Assembly: GCF_945859705.1 (NCBI RefSeq)
Contig: NC_079138.1
Span: 5,146,001-5,210,000 of the forward strand
Origin: Episyrphus balteatus
Lineage: Eukaryota; Arthropoda; Insecta; Diptera; Syrphidae
Direction: 5' to 3'
Length of the DNA stretch: 64,000 bases
The number at the start of each line of letters is the position of its first letter. The stretch's first letter is position 1. The position numbers and the translations under genes are program-made. The notes under the pieces were generated by a model. The model was not told the DNA's origin and did no database searches. It saw nothing but the letters and a program-made list of their open reading frames with translations. Positions 34,891 to 46,049 of the stretch are shown here, in pieces.

Positions 34891-35768
34891 ACTTTCGCCT
34901 AGATGATTTTTTTGCAAAAAAAAAATATATATATATACATACATATATATATAAAAAAAAAAAAACACCACGTCACTCCAGACAGTGACGCACGATACAG
35001 TACTCTCCTAACCTGTCAGTCCGAAAATAGATTCCACATTTTCAAGAAGAAATATTTTTCTTCAAAAAAAAAGTTTCGTTTTTGCGAAAAAAAAAAATAG
35101 ACTTTTTTTTTCAATCTTCTTCTTAATTAAAATGTTAAAAATAATAAACGAGGAAATAATATTCTTACAGAAAAGAATAAGAAAGAACAAAAACTTATAT
35201 AACTTAGTCTCGGTTTTATAATAAATTCAAACGCACACTGCCAATATTTGGCCACTTATTAGTTAAATCTAAACGTTTTCATGTCATTAGAGATTATTCT
35301 TTTTTAAATTTATTTTTATTTTAAATTAAAATATATGATGGTACGAGAAACCAACAAAGTTTCAAAGTGAGGCATTGAACATTTATTATTATTTTTTTTT
35401 TTTGTTTTTTTTTTGTCTCTTACTCTTGAGGAGATGCTCAAGCACCCAAGAGACTATAAAGGACAGTCTTGAAGTGGATGACGCCGGAGACGACCGACAG
35501 ACAGCCAGACGAACAAAAACCAAATTAACAAGGCCGCAGACGATGAGACAGAGAGGAGGGCAGAAGCCAACGAAAATCCTACGTATGTTTAAATATAAAA
35601 CTTAATAATATTTTGAAAACAGCAAATAGAAAACTGGTAGGCAAAAACACATTAGTTTTATTTTTTTTTTTTTTTTTTTGCTTTGGTTTGATTTTTTGCT
35701 TCTTACATCGTTAAGTCTCATTTTATTTTGTGTTATTTTATTTTATTTAACAAGTTGCTTTTAATAAT

Positions 35769-35793
35769 AAAAAAAAAAAAAAAAAAAAAAAAA
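35769..35793. repeat. Poly-A run of 25
   Basis: Uninterrupted A run with no recognisable retroposon body beside it. Confidence 0.9.
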
Positions 35794-37153
35794 CAGCGAA
35801 AGAAAATAATATTGTGGTTGTGTTTATATTATTTAATGCCTTGACCTTAAATTCAATGTCTGGTTGATGAAATTTTATAGAAAGCTACGTAGCTGACAAC
35901 GTGAACGATGTTGAAAAAAAGAAATAAGTGATGTGAAAAGTTAAGGAAGTAAAGGCGCTTTTCGCAACATCGATGTCTCTTGATTTGAATGTTTGTTTCA
36001 ATGAATTTTACAATTGAGTAAAAAAAGTTTCGTTAAGTTTTTTTAGGGTCGGAGGGGGAAGGGGTTTTTTTTTTGGATAACTCTGCTCGTCTGGTCTTCT
36101 AGAGACAAATTTTGTCTTTTCCTTTTTAGGTTTGGAAAAACGATTCAGTTTTTGGGTCTAATAAATAGTACTATGAGTCTGAGTTCGAGTCCTATACTCT
36201 ACCATCTTTTTTTTTCAAAAGTACTGCCTCTTGCGATGAATTGACAAAGCTTCAAACCATATTGTCAAAAAACTGCATCTTTGCTTATCCGTTCGGACTG
36301 AGCAGTAAAAAGTAGGAGTACAAATTTATTTGTAATTTGTTGAGGTGTCGTCGGTCGTGTCGTTATAAAATTTATTTATTTTTGACGTGATAACGTCTTG
36401 CAAATCGATGAACTCCGGCTGCATGAATCAACCTTACGTTCCATTTCCCGTTAGCAGTGTGGTATAATAGATTGCAATTTCATCTTAACTGTTTTGTTCA
36501 TAAATCAACGTACAGCTTAAACTATAACATAGGTATACAAAAATCTACTGAAGCCTATTTGAAAGGTTATATCTTAAACGTGGATATTAAAAGAGGGGTA
36601 AAGTGAGATGGTTAAAAAAAAAAAATATTTTCTAAATGGTATGTCGTAGAAAAATGATGGATAGATAAATTTATTAGCTAAATGATAGAAATGTTAAAAA
36701 AATTCTAAAAAAAAAAAATTAAATACTGAGTTACCTACGAACGGTTTTTTTAGAACAATGTAGGTAAGGGGTAGAACTTCGAAAAAGTGATTATTATAGG
36801 TAAGGGACATTTTTTTTTTTTTACTGAAATTTGAGTTATATAAATGAAAATATAATGAATAAAAGTTAGGACTTCTTTTTAATGTTTTTAGTCTGAGAAA
36901 TATGTATTTTTGAAAAATACCTATTTTTTAAGGTAGATAGGTATATTAGAGTGGATTTTTATTTTTATGATATTTTTTTGGGGAAAATCTCAAAATTAAA
37001 GACAATTAATGCAATTAATAAAAAACTAATTCATTATTTGCCCAACGATTCGGCGGGTTTTTTCCGGTGCCAAATATGATCCAAACCGGAAGAACCAAGA
37101 TTTTCAGACTTTTACTAAAAAAAATTAAAATTCCTGAAACACGTGTCTTTTTA

Positions 37154-37837
37154 TTAAGGGGTAATAACACCTTGTAAACCATGAAATCGAGCGTCATATT
37201 CATCAGAGTATAAAACAAAGAAGAAATATTATTTTCTTTTGGTGTTTGTTTAGTTTAATTAAGTACATTAATAGGTAACAGAATAGGCTTATGTTAATTT
37301 TTCTAATGATGTGAAATTTTTTAAATGGCGGTGTAGTTCAGGATGATAGTAAAATCCTGTGCTCCCATCGGGCGACCAACTAACTCCTACAGTTTCTAAC
37401 CGATTGGGCTGAAATTTTGTGTGGAGCTTAAAAATACTTTTTTGAAATATTAATTTTTAAAGAAATTGCATTAGTTTGAAAAAATTATTTCATTCCAAAA
37501 ACAAAATTCGTTGAAAAAAGATCATAAAATCCTACGTACTTCACTAGAGAATAGTATTTTTAAGCTCCTCACAAAATTTCAGCCCAATCGGTTAGAAACT
37601 GTAGGAATTAGTTAGTCGCCCGATGGGAGCACAGGATTTTACTATCATCCTGAACTACACCGTCATTTAAAAAATTTCACATCATTAAAAAATTTAACAT
37701 AAGCCTATTCTGTTACCTATTAATGTACTTAATTAAACTAAACAAACACCAAAAGAAAATAATATTTCTTCTTTGTTTTATACACTGATGAAAATGACGC
37801 TCGATTTCATGGTTTACAAGGTGTTATTACCCCTTAA
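37154..37837. mobile_element. Palindromic MITE bounded by TTAA (piggyBac-like ends)
   Basis: The arms at 37154-37440 and about 37552-37837 are near-perfect reverse complements over roughly 285 bp. The termini read TTAAGGGGTAATAACACC and its complement. The match stops exactly at TTAA on both sides: outside it the flanks (TTTTTA and ACAGAA) no longer pair. TTAA is the target duplication of piggyBac transposons, so this is best read as a piggyBac-type foldback MITE. The spacer of about 110 bp contains no gene. The small minus frame at 37015-37218 overlaps the left arm and is not a gene. Confidence 0.8.
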
Positions 37838-37839
37838 AC

Positions 37840-38305
37840 AGAATCTACCATGTATATTTTTTTCACGAAAAAAAAATCATGCGGTAAGGGCTTAGACCAC
37901 CACTTTTTTATCAAAATTTCTATTGTTAAATGCGTTTTGAAAATTTAGCGTTTCAGTATGAAAGAGGTGTCCAATTTTAGATTTTGAACAGTTTTTTTTT
38001 ATCGTAAAAGACAAGATGAGCAGAAATCCTAAGTTGTTTTATTCCAAAAATAAAACATCTTCAATACATTATTGGTTTTTCTGTTATCACAGGTAAATGG
38101 TAAGGTATTTTTGAAATTAAACTTCAGTTTTTTTTTTAATTCAGGGAAAACACCATAACACAGGAGCAAACGAAAAAAGTGCTTTGAATGTACTGATCTT
38201 AAGAATTTATAATTGATATTTCAGGCTCGAATCTTTCATAATTATTCAAGATGCAGCCCAAATTTATCTGAAAAAATTAATACAAATAATTAAACAGTAA
38301 AAAAA
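37840..38305. other. Non-coding spacer between MITEs
   Basis: AT-rich DNA with A/T runs; nothing recognisable. Confidence 0.55.
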
Positions 38306-38579
38306 GCAACACAACATTCAAAATTTGAACGTTCTGTGAAAGATGTGAGTAAAGTAACACAATTGACAAATTGAACAGAATGGGTTGACAAACAGAATTT
38401 ATAAAATACTAAGAAATAAAAAAAAAAAACACAAACAGACCTAATTAATTAATTGAAAAAGAAAAACTATTGAAGCAAAGTTTAAAAATGGCCGGTTAGT
38501 TAAAAATTTTACTACAAAAGAAGTGGGTTGGTGATGAATGACCAAAACATTTGAATTTCATATCATTTTTGTTTTTGCT

Positions 38580-38720
38580 AGTTGGAGATTTTTGGGGATT
38601 TGGAGATAGTGGGAGAAAAATTTATTTTTGGAGATTTTGTCCATTGCCTTTCCCCATAGAGATTTTGTCCATGGGGTCAAACATTTTCTGGAGATTTTAT
38701 CCGATTTAGATTTTTTTAGA
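38580..38720. repeat. Degenerate GGAGATTTTGTCC tandem units
   Basis: About five imperfect units of TTTGGAGATTTTGTCCAT occur head to tail with variable spacers (38583, 38600, 38626, 38660, 38690). This is local expansion within the MITE just before the inner element begins. Confidence 0.6.
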
Positions 38721-38740
38721 TAGTGTAGGTTTCCCAAGAG

Positions 38741-39654
38741 GGCTCCGTGAAATTAGGCCCCAGGAAATAAGGCCCCAATAAAAAAATGAAAAAAGGCCCA
38801 AAAAAAAAAAAAAAAACACACAAAACAACAACAACGAAATTTCTCAAATTTTGGGGTGTTATTTCATTTTTGGGGGCCTTGTTTCATTTTGTTTTTGGGG
38901 CATAATTTCATTACGAAATAAGGCCCCCATGAAATTAGACCCCAACACTTATTTTGGGGCTTACTTTCATTTTATTTTAAAAATAATTTGGGGCTTTATT
39001 TCATTTTTAATAATTTACATAAAAATGCTACCTAATTTAGTAGGTTAAATTATCTTTAAAAAAAAAAAAACTGTTGTAAAATTCCGCTTATCAAGAAGGA
39101 CCCAGAATTGGCAAAGAATCGCATATTGTGGACTCTCTGTTGGTTTGCAGCAATTTCTTTACATTGAAAAGCATTAGTAAATAACAGAATAGCTGTTATT
39201 TAATAATGCTTTTCAATGTAAACATCGTGCTGCACTGCAAACTAATGCCTTTCAATGTAAAGATCGTGCAGAAAACCATCAGGGATCATTGAAAAAAGCA
39301 TTAATAAGATACAGAATAACCGAAAAAAAAACACAACAACAGTTTAAAACATCCTTGAGGAACAATTTTAAAAGTTCCGTCCATAAAGATGGTTCTATTG
39401 GTTTGGGGTGATATTTCATTACCAAAAATAAATTAATTATGAAAAAGAAAAATTGGGGTCTTATTTCATTTTTCTAAAAAAGTTCGAAACAAGTTGAGGC
39501 TTTATTTCAATTATTTTTGGGGCATTTTTTCATTTCGATGCGGGGCCTTGTTTCATTGGGGCATATTTTCATTATGAAAAAATCCCCCAATTTGGGGCCT
39601 TATTTCATTTTTTCTTTTGGGGCCTTATTTCCTGGGGCCTAATTTCGCGGAGCC
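38741..39654. mobile_element. TIR element built of GGGGCCTTATTTCATT subrepeats
   Basis: The terminal inverted repeat is about 37 bp, starting GGCTCCGYGAAATTAGGCCC and continuing to AGGAAATAAGGCCCC; left at 38741, right complement ending at 39654. Flanks TCCCAAGAG and TCCCAAAAC match at 7 of 9 positions, a possible 9-bp duplication as in Mutator-like elements, though this is weak. Both subterminal halves consist of many degenerate copies of GGGGCCTTATTTCATT in both orientations (38853-39006 and 39399-39640). The centre holds a long hairpin (39158-39222). There is no transposase; the frame at 38851-39048 is translated subrepeats. Confidence 0.7.
39158..39222. repeat. 30-bp-arm hairpin inside the TIR element
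   Basis: Arms of 30 nt (TTTACATTGAAAAGCATT and onward) pair with a single mismatch around a 5-nt loop AATAG. Part of one arm (TTTCAATGTAAAGATCGTGC) is repeated about 30 nt downstream. The shape resembles a small-RNA precursor or a nested mini-MITE; transcription is unknown. Confidence 0.8.
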
Positions 39655-39925
39655 TCCCAAAACAAGTGTGATTTCAAAAGTTTATAATTGACAACGATAT
39701 ACGAGTAAAATTTACATTTTTAGCGGCCATTTTCAAACTTTAGTTTGCTATAACAATTTCCATCTGACACATAAATATTAAGACTGTTTGTTTTGATTTT
39801 CTTTTATTTCCCAGTATTAAATGAGTTCTGTTTGTTAACAGCTAACCAATTTTGTTCCATTTGTCAGTTGTTTTGTTTTTTTTTTGGGTCAGAGCGTACA
39901 GATTTTACAGAGCGTAATGTTGTGT

Positions 39926-42420
39926 TTCTTATTGGTAAATAAAATATGCTTACCCTTACCCCTGATGGATTAAAATTAACCCAAAAAAAAACATGTCTGT
40001 GTGATTAACTCACGGTTAACCCTGACACCAGAATAAATTCGCACTAAACAGCTGGATTTAAGTGTGATAATGACCGATACCTTCATACAGACAAGAGTTC
40101 TTTGACATCCAATATTATAGCTACTGCAAAATTTAAAATGATCTGTTTGTTAGAAAAATAAATTATTTAATCAATAAGAGAACATTGACATTTCGCCCGT
40201 CCTTCAATTTGCTCAATAACAAGGCAAATGCAACAGCTAAACAAGACAGCACAATAAGATGAAAAGCAAATCGAATAGAAAAAATAAAGAATTCTTGCAT
40301 AAATTATTCTAATGGCGTGTCATGTCCTCGGCGGCGATTAACCGTTATCGTCATCTATTATCCCAAAATATTGGCAAGGTACACACCGGAGACGAGGACA
40401 GTCGTGTCGTCTTCGTCTGCTAGCAACCTCTTTGCTCCTCTCTCTCTCTCTCGATCTCTCAAAACAAAACAAAACCCAAAGAAAAAAAAATTTCAGAAAA
40501 AACAAGGAAATTACATTACAAACAATCAGAGAGGGAGAGATGTAGAAAACATAAGTTAACATCTATGTATTTCGTCACCAGGTGGCATCATAATCCACTT
40601 TAATTTTGACAGTTAAAGATTTTACTTTAATTTGTGGTGGCGCGGCCGCGGTTGATGGTTCATGCTTTTCTATAATCCAACTGCACTGGATCATTCGAGT
40701 ATTTAAGTGCATCACATGCTTAGCTAGTCTGATTGTGTTCTGCACCTGCCATGAAAATTGTCATGACAAACGGATTACTAATCATTAATAAAAAAAAAAA
40801 AACAAAAACAAAAAAACAATTCAAACAAAAGACATAGAAAACGACAATTACATTCATCGATTTTAAATAAAAGAACTCACGGGGGTGCTCGAAGGCGAAA
40901 TAATGATTGCATTACGTTTGTGCCAAGTTATTTCAATTATTCCGCCAAAACAAGGAAATGAACTAGCGAACGAACGCAGGGCGAGGCTATAGCTGCTAAT
41001 CACGAGATTCGCATGTTTGATGATAGCTGAATTTAGAGTGCGGAATGGGGGCTTATATGTTTGGTGTAATGCAATCATACACAAGACTCTCAGGTGGATG
41101 CTTTTCGAAACGTCATGTTACAGCGCAGCACAGTGTCGCGTCATTAGTAAACTTTATGTTAAAAAAAAAAAACGAACTAAAAAATCTTTAAGTTGTTTTT
41201 GACTTTTCTTGTATAACATGTATTTTTGAATCATTTTGAAAGACGCTCAATATTCGAAGGTTTTGTTTTATTTATTAGCTTTTGAACATTATAAAAAAAA
41301 ACAAAGAGCGAGAGCTTAGTTTTTGGGGTCTGTATTTGTGACAAACCAATATTGAAAAAAAAAAAATGAATGACACTTCGCTCTATACGATTTACATGAC
41401 GAGGCTGATCGAACAAATCCATATAGTTAAAAATAGTTGAATTTTCGTATCTGTCAACGTCAAAAGTGTGAACTACTATTGTGATAAAATTGACGTATAT
41501 ACATACAAAGATGCAAAGTTAATAAAAGTCAGATTTGTTACCAATTTTCTTATGAATTTATTTATTTCTTTTAAAAAAGATAACTGAACGCTAAATTTAT
41601 GAAAGTAGAGAGCTTGAAACTAGCTGAAACACCACTACCACAATGCAAAACAACATTCAGCTCTGTTCTTCATATTTAGAAAAGAATAGATAAATTGAAT
41701 GGTTTCGCGATTGTTTTGTATGAATACCGTTATTCTATAGAGCTTCACAGAAGCAACATTATCATTTTTAAGGTTTTAAAGAAGCCAAATTTTCAGTCGA
41801 AATACCTTTCAGAAAAGATAAACAAATGAAGGTAGCGATAAGATGTCTATAATTAAACCAAAGAGATGCTGCACACTTTTCTAATCACTTGCACATTACA
41901 AACTGGAGGGCAGACGGATGCTGAACAAAGTTCGTCAGAACTGAAGAAATATCTTTCAATTGGCTGTAAAAAAAAGTGCACATGCTAAAAGAGTGGTCTT
42001 AATTGCACGAGTAGATACCTTTGATAATGTGTTAGTACCTAAAAGATGGGCTGACTCAGACATCCTAACGTTCTATTTAAATCGTTGAATAAGTTTCTTT
42101 GTGTCTTTAATATAATAGTGCAAGTATAGTAGGTAACCCATTCTCCATTTAAAATTACATATTTCATTAATTAAAGCTGACACCAGACATGAAATTCTCT
42201 TGAGTATATTTATCTATCTAGTACACAAATAATGTTGTTGCTTCATCTATTGAAAGCATAACTTAATGTCCGGTGTCAAGTTTTCCATTTAAAAACAACA
42301 AACATTCATGGGAAAAGGGGTGCAGCCAACATGCAAAAATTATTGTGTGCATTTATGTATTTCCTTCCAGTCTTCTTTTCATTATTTTTTTTTTTTTTTT
42401 TTTAAATTGCAATTATGACT
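39926..42420. other. Non-coding stretch with GC-richer islands
   Basis: Three GC/CpG-richer patches stand out at about 40315-40460, 40625-40660 and 40880-41150 (for example GGTGGCGCGGCCGCGG at 40635). They may be regulatory or fragments of exons, but I find no splice-bounded frame with coding character. The frames at 40317-40562 on both strands are antisense to each other and unconvincing. Confidence 0.4.
40436..40460. promoter_or_regulatory. CT/GA tract, possible GAGA-factor site cluster
   Basis: A CTCTCTCTCTCTCTCGATCTCTC tract gives repeated GAGAG on the minus strand, the known binding word of Drosophila GAGA factor. It sits beside a CpG-rich patch, which is suggestive of a regulatory element, but it could be a plain microsatellite. 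Confidence 0.25.
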
Positions 42421-42425
42421 AGTAA

Positions 42426-42898
42426 ACAGGGTGTTTCCAAATGAACATTAATACTTTGGAAAATAATTTGATTTGCTCTTTAGAAAGGTCTTATGTTGAT
42501 ATAATTTACGAGGGGCTTAACAAACGGTTTAATCCATATTAACAAAAATAACCTTTAATATATTTTTTTTAAAGTTATATCTACTTCTTTTTCGAAGTTT
42601 GTATCAGAATGAAAATTTACTTTCTGACAATACTATGAAACTGCATACATCGAACCGGATGATTTAAAAAAAATAATTTCCATTTATCTCCCATACAATT
42701 TTTTCGAGTAATTGGAATTTTCTCGAAAACGGATCTTACGATTTTGATAAAATTTAGTAAATGAAATAATAATAACCATGCGAAATTGCTTCTTCTGTAT
42801 CAAGAGGGACACTTTGGTCATTTATTCTTTTAAATGTGGGGCTTATAGCAAACTTATCCATTAATGCATTTTTAATTAGAAAATCGGAAACATCCTGT
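42426..42898. mobile_element. Short MITE with ACAGGRTGTTTCC ends
   Basis: The 13-bp ends ACAGGGTGTTTCC (42426-42438) and its inverted partner ACAGGATGTTTCC (42898-42886) differ at one base. TA occurs just outside on both sides. The 473-bp interior is AT-rich with no ORF. Ends of this CAGGGTG style are common in insect repeats; I do not assign a superfamily. Confidence 0.6.
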
Positions 42899-42899
42899 A

Positions 42900-43940
42900 A
42901 AGTTTAAGGTTAGTTGAGACATCGTTTAAGAATATTTTAAATAATATATGCTTTCTGCTAAAAGGTGTCTGTTTTTGCAATTAACACGCGATTTTTGCCG
43001 CTGCAAAAACACCTGCTTTTAATGTTACTTCTTCCCACCGTATCATTACGTATCGTTGATATATTCTTCTTTATCTTTTTCAACTTCCTTTTAAATCAAT
43101 CAATTTAAGAGTGGAAAGTATTCCCCACGGTGTAACGGTAGTGTTATTATTAATTGCTAAAATTATATATCGACATGATATATAATTTATTCGGAGCAAT
43201 GGCATTGTTGGAATTCATTCACCTTTTATTAATAATTATGCCAGAATACTTAAGGTGCTATGACCCCTTTTTGAAACAATAACATACAGCAAAAACACAT
43301 GGAATATTATTTATTATTAATAAGAAATACCACATAGGTTACGCGATGAGGTTTTGAATTGTTGAGTATTATAATGGGAGGGCCCTGACACATTGAAGTT
43401 TTTAATAGAATATCTTGATAGACAGTTTGTTTGGTCCTAATTGGTTTTTGAAGGCCCTAAGCAATAGAATTTTTTTTTTTTTTTTTCAATAGAATTTGTC
43501 GAGTAGGTACGTTAGGGAAACAGATCTTTTGAAACTTGAAATTGACGAAAGCAAGGCGAAAACGGCGAACTATATAATCCGCAGGATGATTTTCGACAAA
43601 AAGAGCGATTATATAAAACGATAATGAATCCATTAAAATGTTGCCAGATAAAAATGAAAAAAAAAAAACTTTTTCTTTTTTTTGCAAGCGCACAAAATAT
43701 CATGTCTATAAAAACCAGTCTATTAAACAAACAAAATCTAGAGTGAAAATATTTTTGTCTTACTTTTACAGAATCTAAAAATATTTTTTTATTCAAAAAC
43801 AAAAGTAAATTGAAGTTATGAACATCTTTTGATTTAAAGGTTTTGATCATTTTTTTTTTATGAACAAATTCCATTTATCAGAACTTTTTTCTTTCACGTG
43901 CCCAAAAAAATAACCTGTGACAACCAAAACCGCTGACCTG
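42900..43940. other. AT-rich non-coding stretch
   Basis: No gene. The two overlapping minus frames at 43457-43874 (78 and 120 codons) are Phe/Lys-rich, follow T and A runs, and show no domain. Confidence 0.5.
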
Positions 43941-43949
43941 CGGATGCGA

Positions 43950-46045
43950 CTATCTTAGGGTGTAATTTTTTTGAGATTTTAGGGGACTTTGAAAATTTTT
44001 CAGTACGTACACTGTGGTGTATGTGTAACTTTTGTTGGAAATTTTGAAAATTTGTTTTTTGAATATATTCTAAATATAGGATGGATAGACTCTGATTTTT
44101 TGTTTGAATTCATCTCTCGAGGTGGATAAACGATGGTCGTTTGAATTTTTGAAAAAAGTTGATTTTCAATTTTTCAGTGCAAAATTTGTTTTTCGGATTT
44201 TTAATTAATTTGGGGTAGAAAAATGATAATATTTGGTTGTATATAGAACTCGAGAGAGACAAACAATTGCAATAAGTTCTATACGTCTATAGCAAAATTT
44301 AAGGATTTTCAAGGTAGCTGTTGTGTTTTATTCACATTAGTGCACATTTTTTCAAATTTTTTTTTTATATGGCATAAAATCCACTATTTTTATAATTTGT
44401 CTTGGGAGCTGAATTAATTTTAGAAATTAATAGATACTGCTTAGAGAGAATAACTGCTATCCGCAGTAGGACCCGCGAACAGCGTAGGTACTAGACTTTA
44501 CGGTATAATAAAGGTCACTTTAACAAAAATTGGAAAACTTAAAAAGTAATAAACACTGTTTTCTTCCTAGCGCCATTTGTTCATCCATCGAACCGATCTA
44601 TTTAAACAAATGATGTCAATGGATCAGCCAATTTTGAACTAAATTTTCCGATGGAATGAATGACATGAAATTCAAAAACAAAAAAAGTATAACTATTTTC
44701 AAAATCATAAAAAATTATAAGATTATTATTTAAACTTACCAAATCAATTTTGAAACAAATATTTCGTACGAGATCACCGTTTCATTTACTAAGTGATTTA
44801 ATTTATTTATGACGACAAAGTTACAATCTGTAAGAAAAAAAGAAATATTATAGAATTTTTTTTTTTTTGGATGGAAAACTAACATTTTTCATCGGTAAAT
44901 CAATCAAAAATATTTTGGTACTATATTGAGAATTTGAAATAATGCGAGTAAAATGGGTTCTATAAAAGGGTTAGGTATATTTAAATAAAAAGAAAAAAAA
45001 AACAAGAAAATCTTGCAGAGAAAGTAGGAAACTCTAGCCATAAACACTTGGTGGTAGCACCTTCAAGATGTTGTTGTTGTAAAAAGATTATAATGACGGC
45101 AGTTTGAATTTTTGAAGAAAAAAATTTTTTTTTGGGATTTTAGTAGACTTTGAATTTTTCGTACACTGTGGCGTATGCGTAACTCTTGTTGGGAATATTT
45201 AGTACATTTTTTTTTAACACCTTCTGAACGTAGGGTGGATTAAATAGGTACACTTTGGTGTAATGGTAACTTTTGTTGAGAATTTTGAAATTTTTTGTAT
45301 TAATAATGGGGTGGACAAACAACGAATTTTGATTTGTATTCATTTCTCGAGGTGGACAAACGATGGGCGTTTGAATTTAAAAAAAAAAAAAAATTTTTTT
45401 GGGATTTTAGAAAAAAACTGATATTTTGTGTGAGAGTTGTTATAAAAAAATTGTTTGATGAACAAACGATGATTTTTGGTGTATGTAAAGAACTCATGTT
45501 GGACAAACGACAGAAATTTTAATTTTTGAAGAAAAAGTAAATTTTGAGGATTTTAGGGGACCTTGAATTATTCAGTACACTGTGGTGTATGCGTAACTTT
45601 TGTTTTGAATTAAAAAAAAAAAAAAAATTTTAAATATCTCCTAACCATAGAGTGAACAAACAATGATTTTTGGTTTTTATTTATTTAGTAAGAACAAATT
45701 TTCGGGGATTATAGATAAAAAAAATACTTTGTATGAGAGTTACTATAAAAAAATTGTTTTTTTGAACGAACGACGATATAATGGTATATGTAAAGAACTC
45801 GACATCAGTTTGAATTTTAGATTTTAGAGGACTTTGAATTTTTCATACACTGTGGTGTATGCGTAACTTTTGTTTGGTATTATCAATACAAAATTTGTTT
45901 TTTTTTTTTTTTATAAATATCACCTTCACGTAAAAAATGGGCTTTTTTGACTATTTTTCATTTTTCAGAATTTGCTGTAAAATTTTTTTGAAGGGTGGAC
46001 AAACGAATATTTCGGGAGACAAAAGGTGGACAAACGAATTAGACA
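43950..46045. repeat. Degenerate minisatellite-like array with CACTGTGGTGTAT core
   Basis: Recurring blocks have the order GATTTTAGGGGACTTTGAA, TTTTTCAGTACACTGTGGTG, TATGCGTAACTTTTGTT, then GGTGGACAAACGATGG and TTTGAATTTTTGAA. Core copies lie at 44010, 45164, 45251 (degenerate), 45579 and 45849; GGTGGACAAACGA blocks lie near 44120, 45350 and 46000. Units vary in length and are separated by indels, so the array is old or unequal. The small ORFs inside (45140-45522) are translated repeat. Confidence 0.65.
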
Positions 46046-46049
46046 AGTT

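Larger units (their letters stand above)
33941..37150. other. Non-coding stretch with many homopolymers
   Basis: No gene is supported. Words near 34226-34340 (CTGACAGCTATGAATAAAATTT, AAATGGCCGTTCAAATG) resemble MITE-family words at 2050, 4074 and 38486. Simple tracts include an AAAAT run at 34865, an alternating TA tract at 34926 and a poly-A run of 25 at 35769. A small GACGT/ACGTC hairpin lies near 36384. The frame at 35375-35605 follows a T run and is not convincing. Confidence 0.5.
38309..39925. mobile_element. Inverted-repeat MITE interrupted by a second element
   Basis: The left end ACACAACATTCAAAATT (38309) is answered at the right by GCGTAATGTTGTGTT (to about 39925). Inside, the order of words is mirrored: TTGACAAATTGAACAG, ACAAACAGA, GGAAATAAAA and AAAATGGCCG on one side, their complements on the other. 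The middle is occupied by an unrelated TIR element (38741-39654) plus a small tandem array. A related end fragment lies at 3515. No transposase and no clear target duplication were found. Confidence 0.65.

Noticed and set aside
43512..43874. 120-codon minus-strand frame
   Set aside because: Composition follows A/T runs (Phe, Lys, Ile), no domain, and an overlapping frame is equally open.
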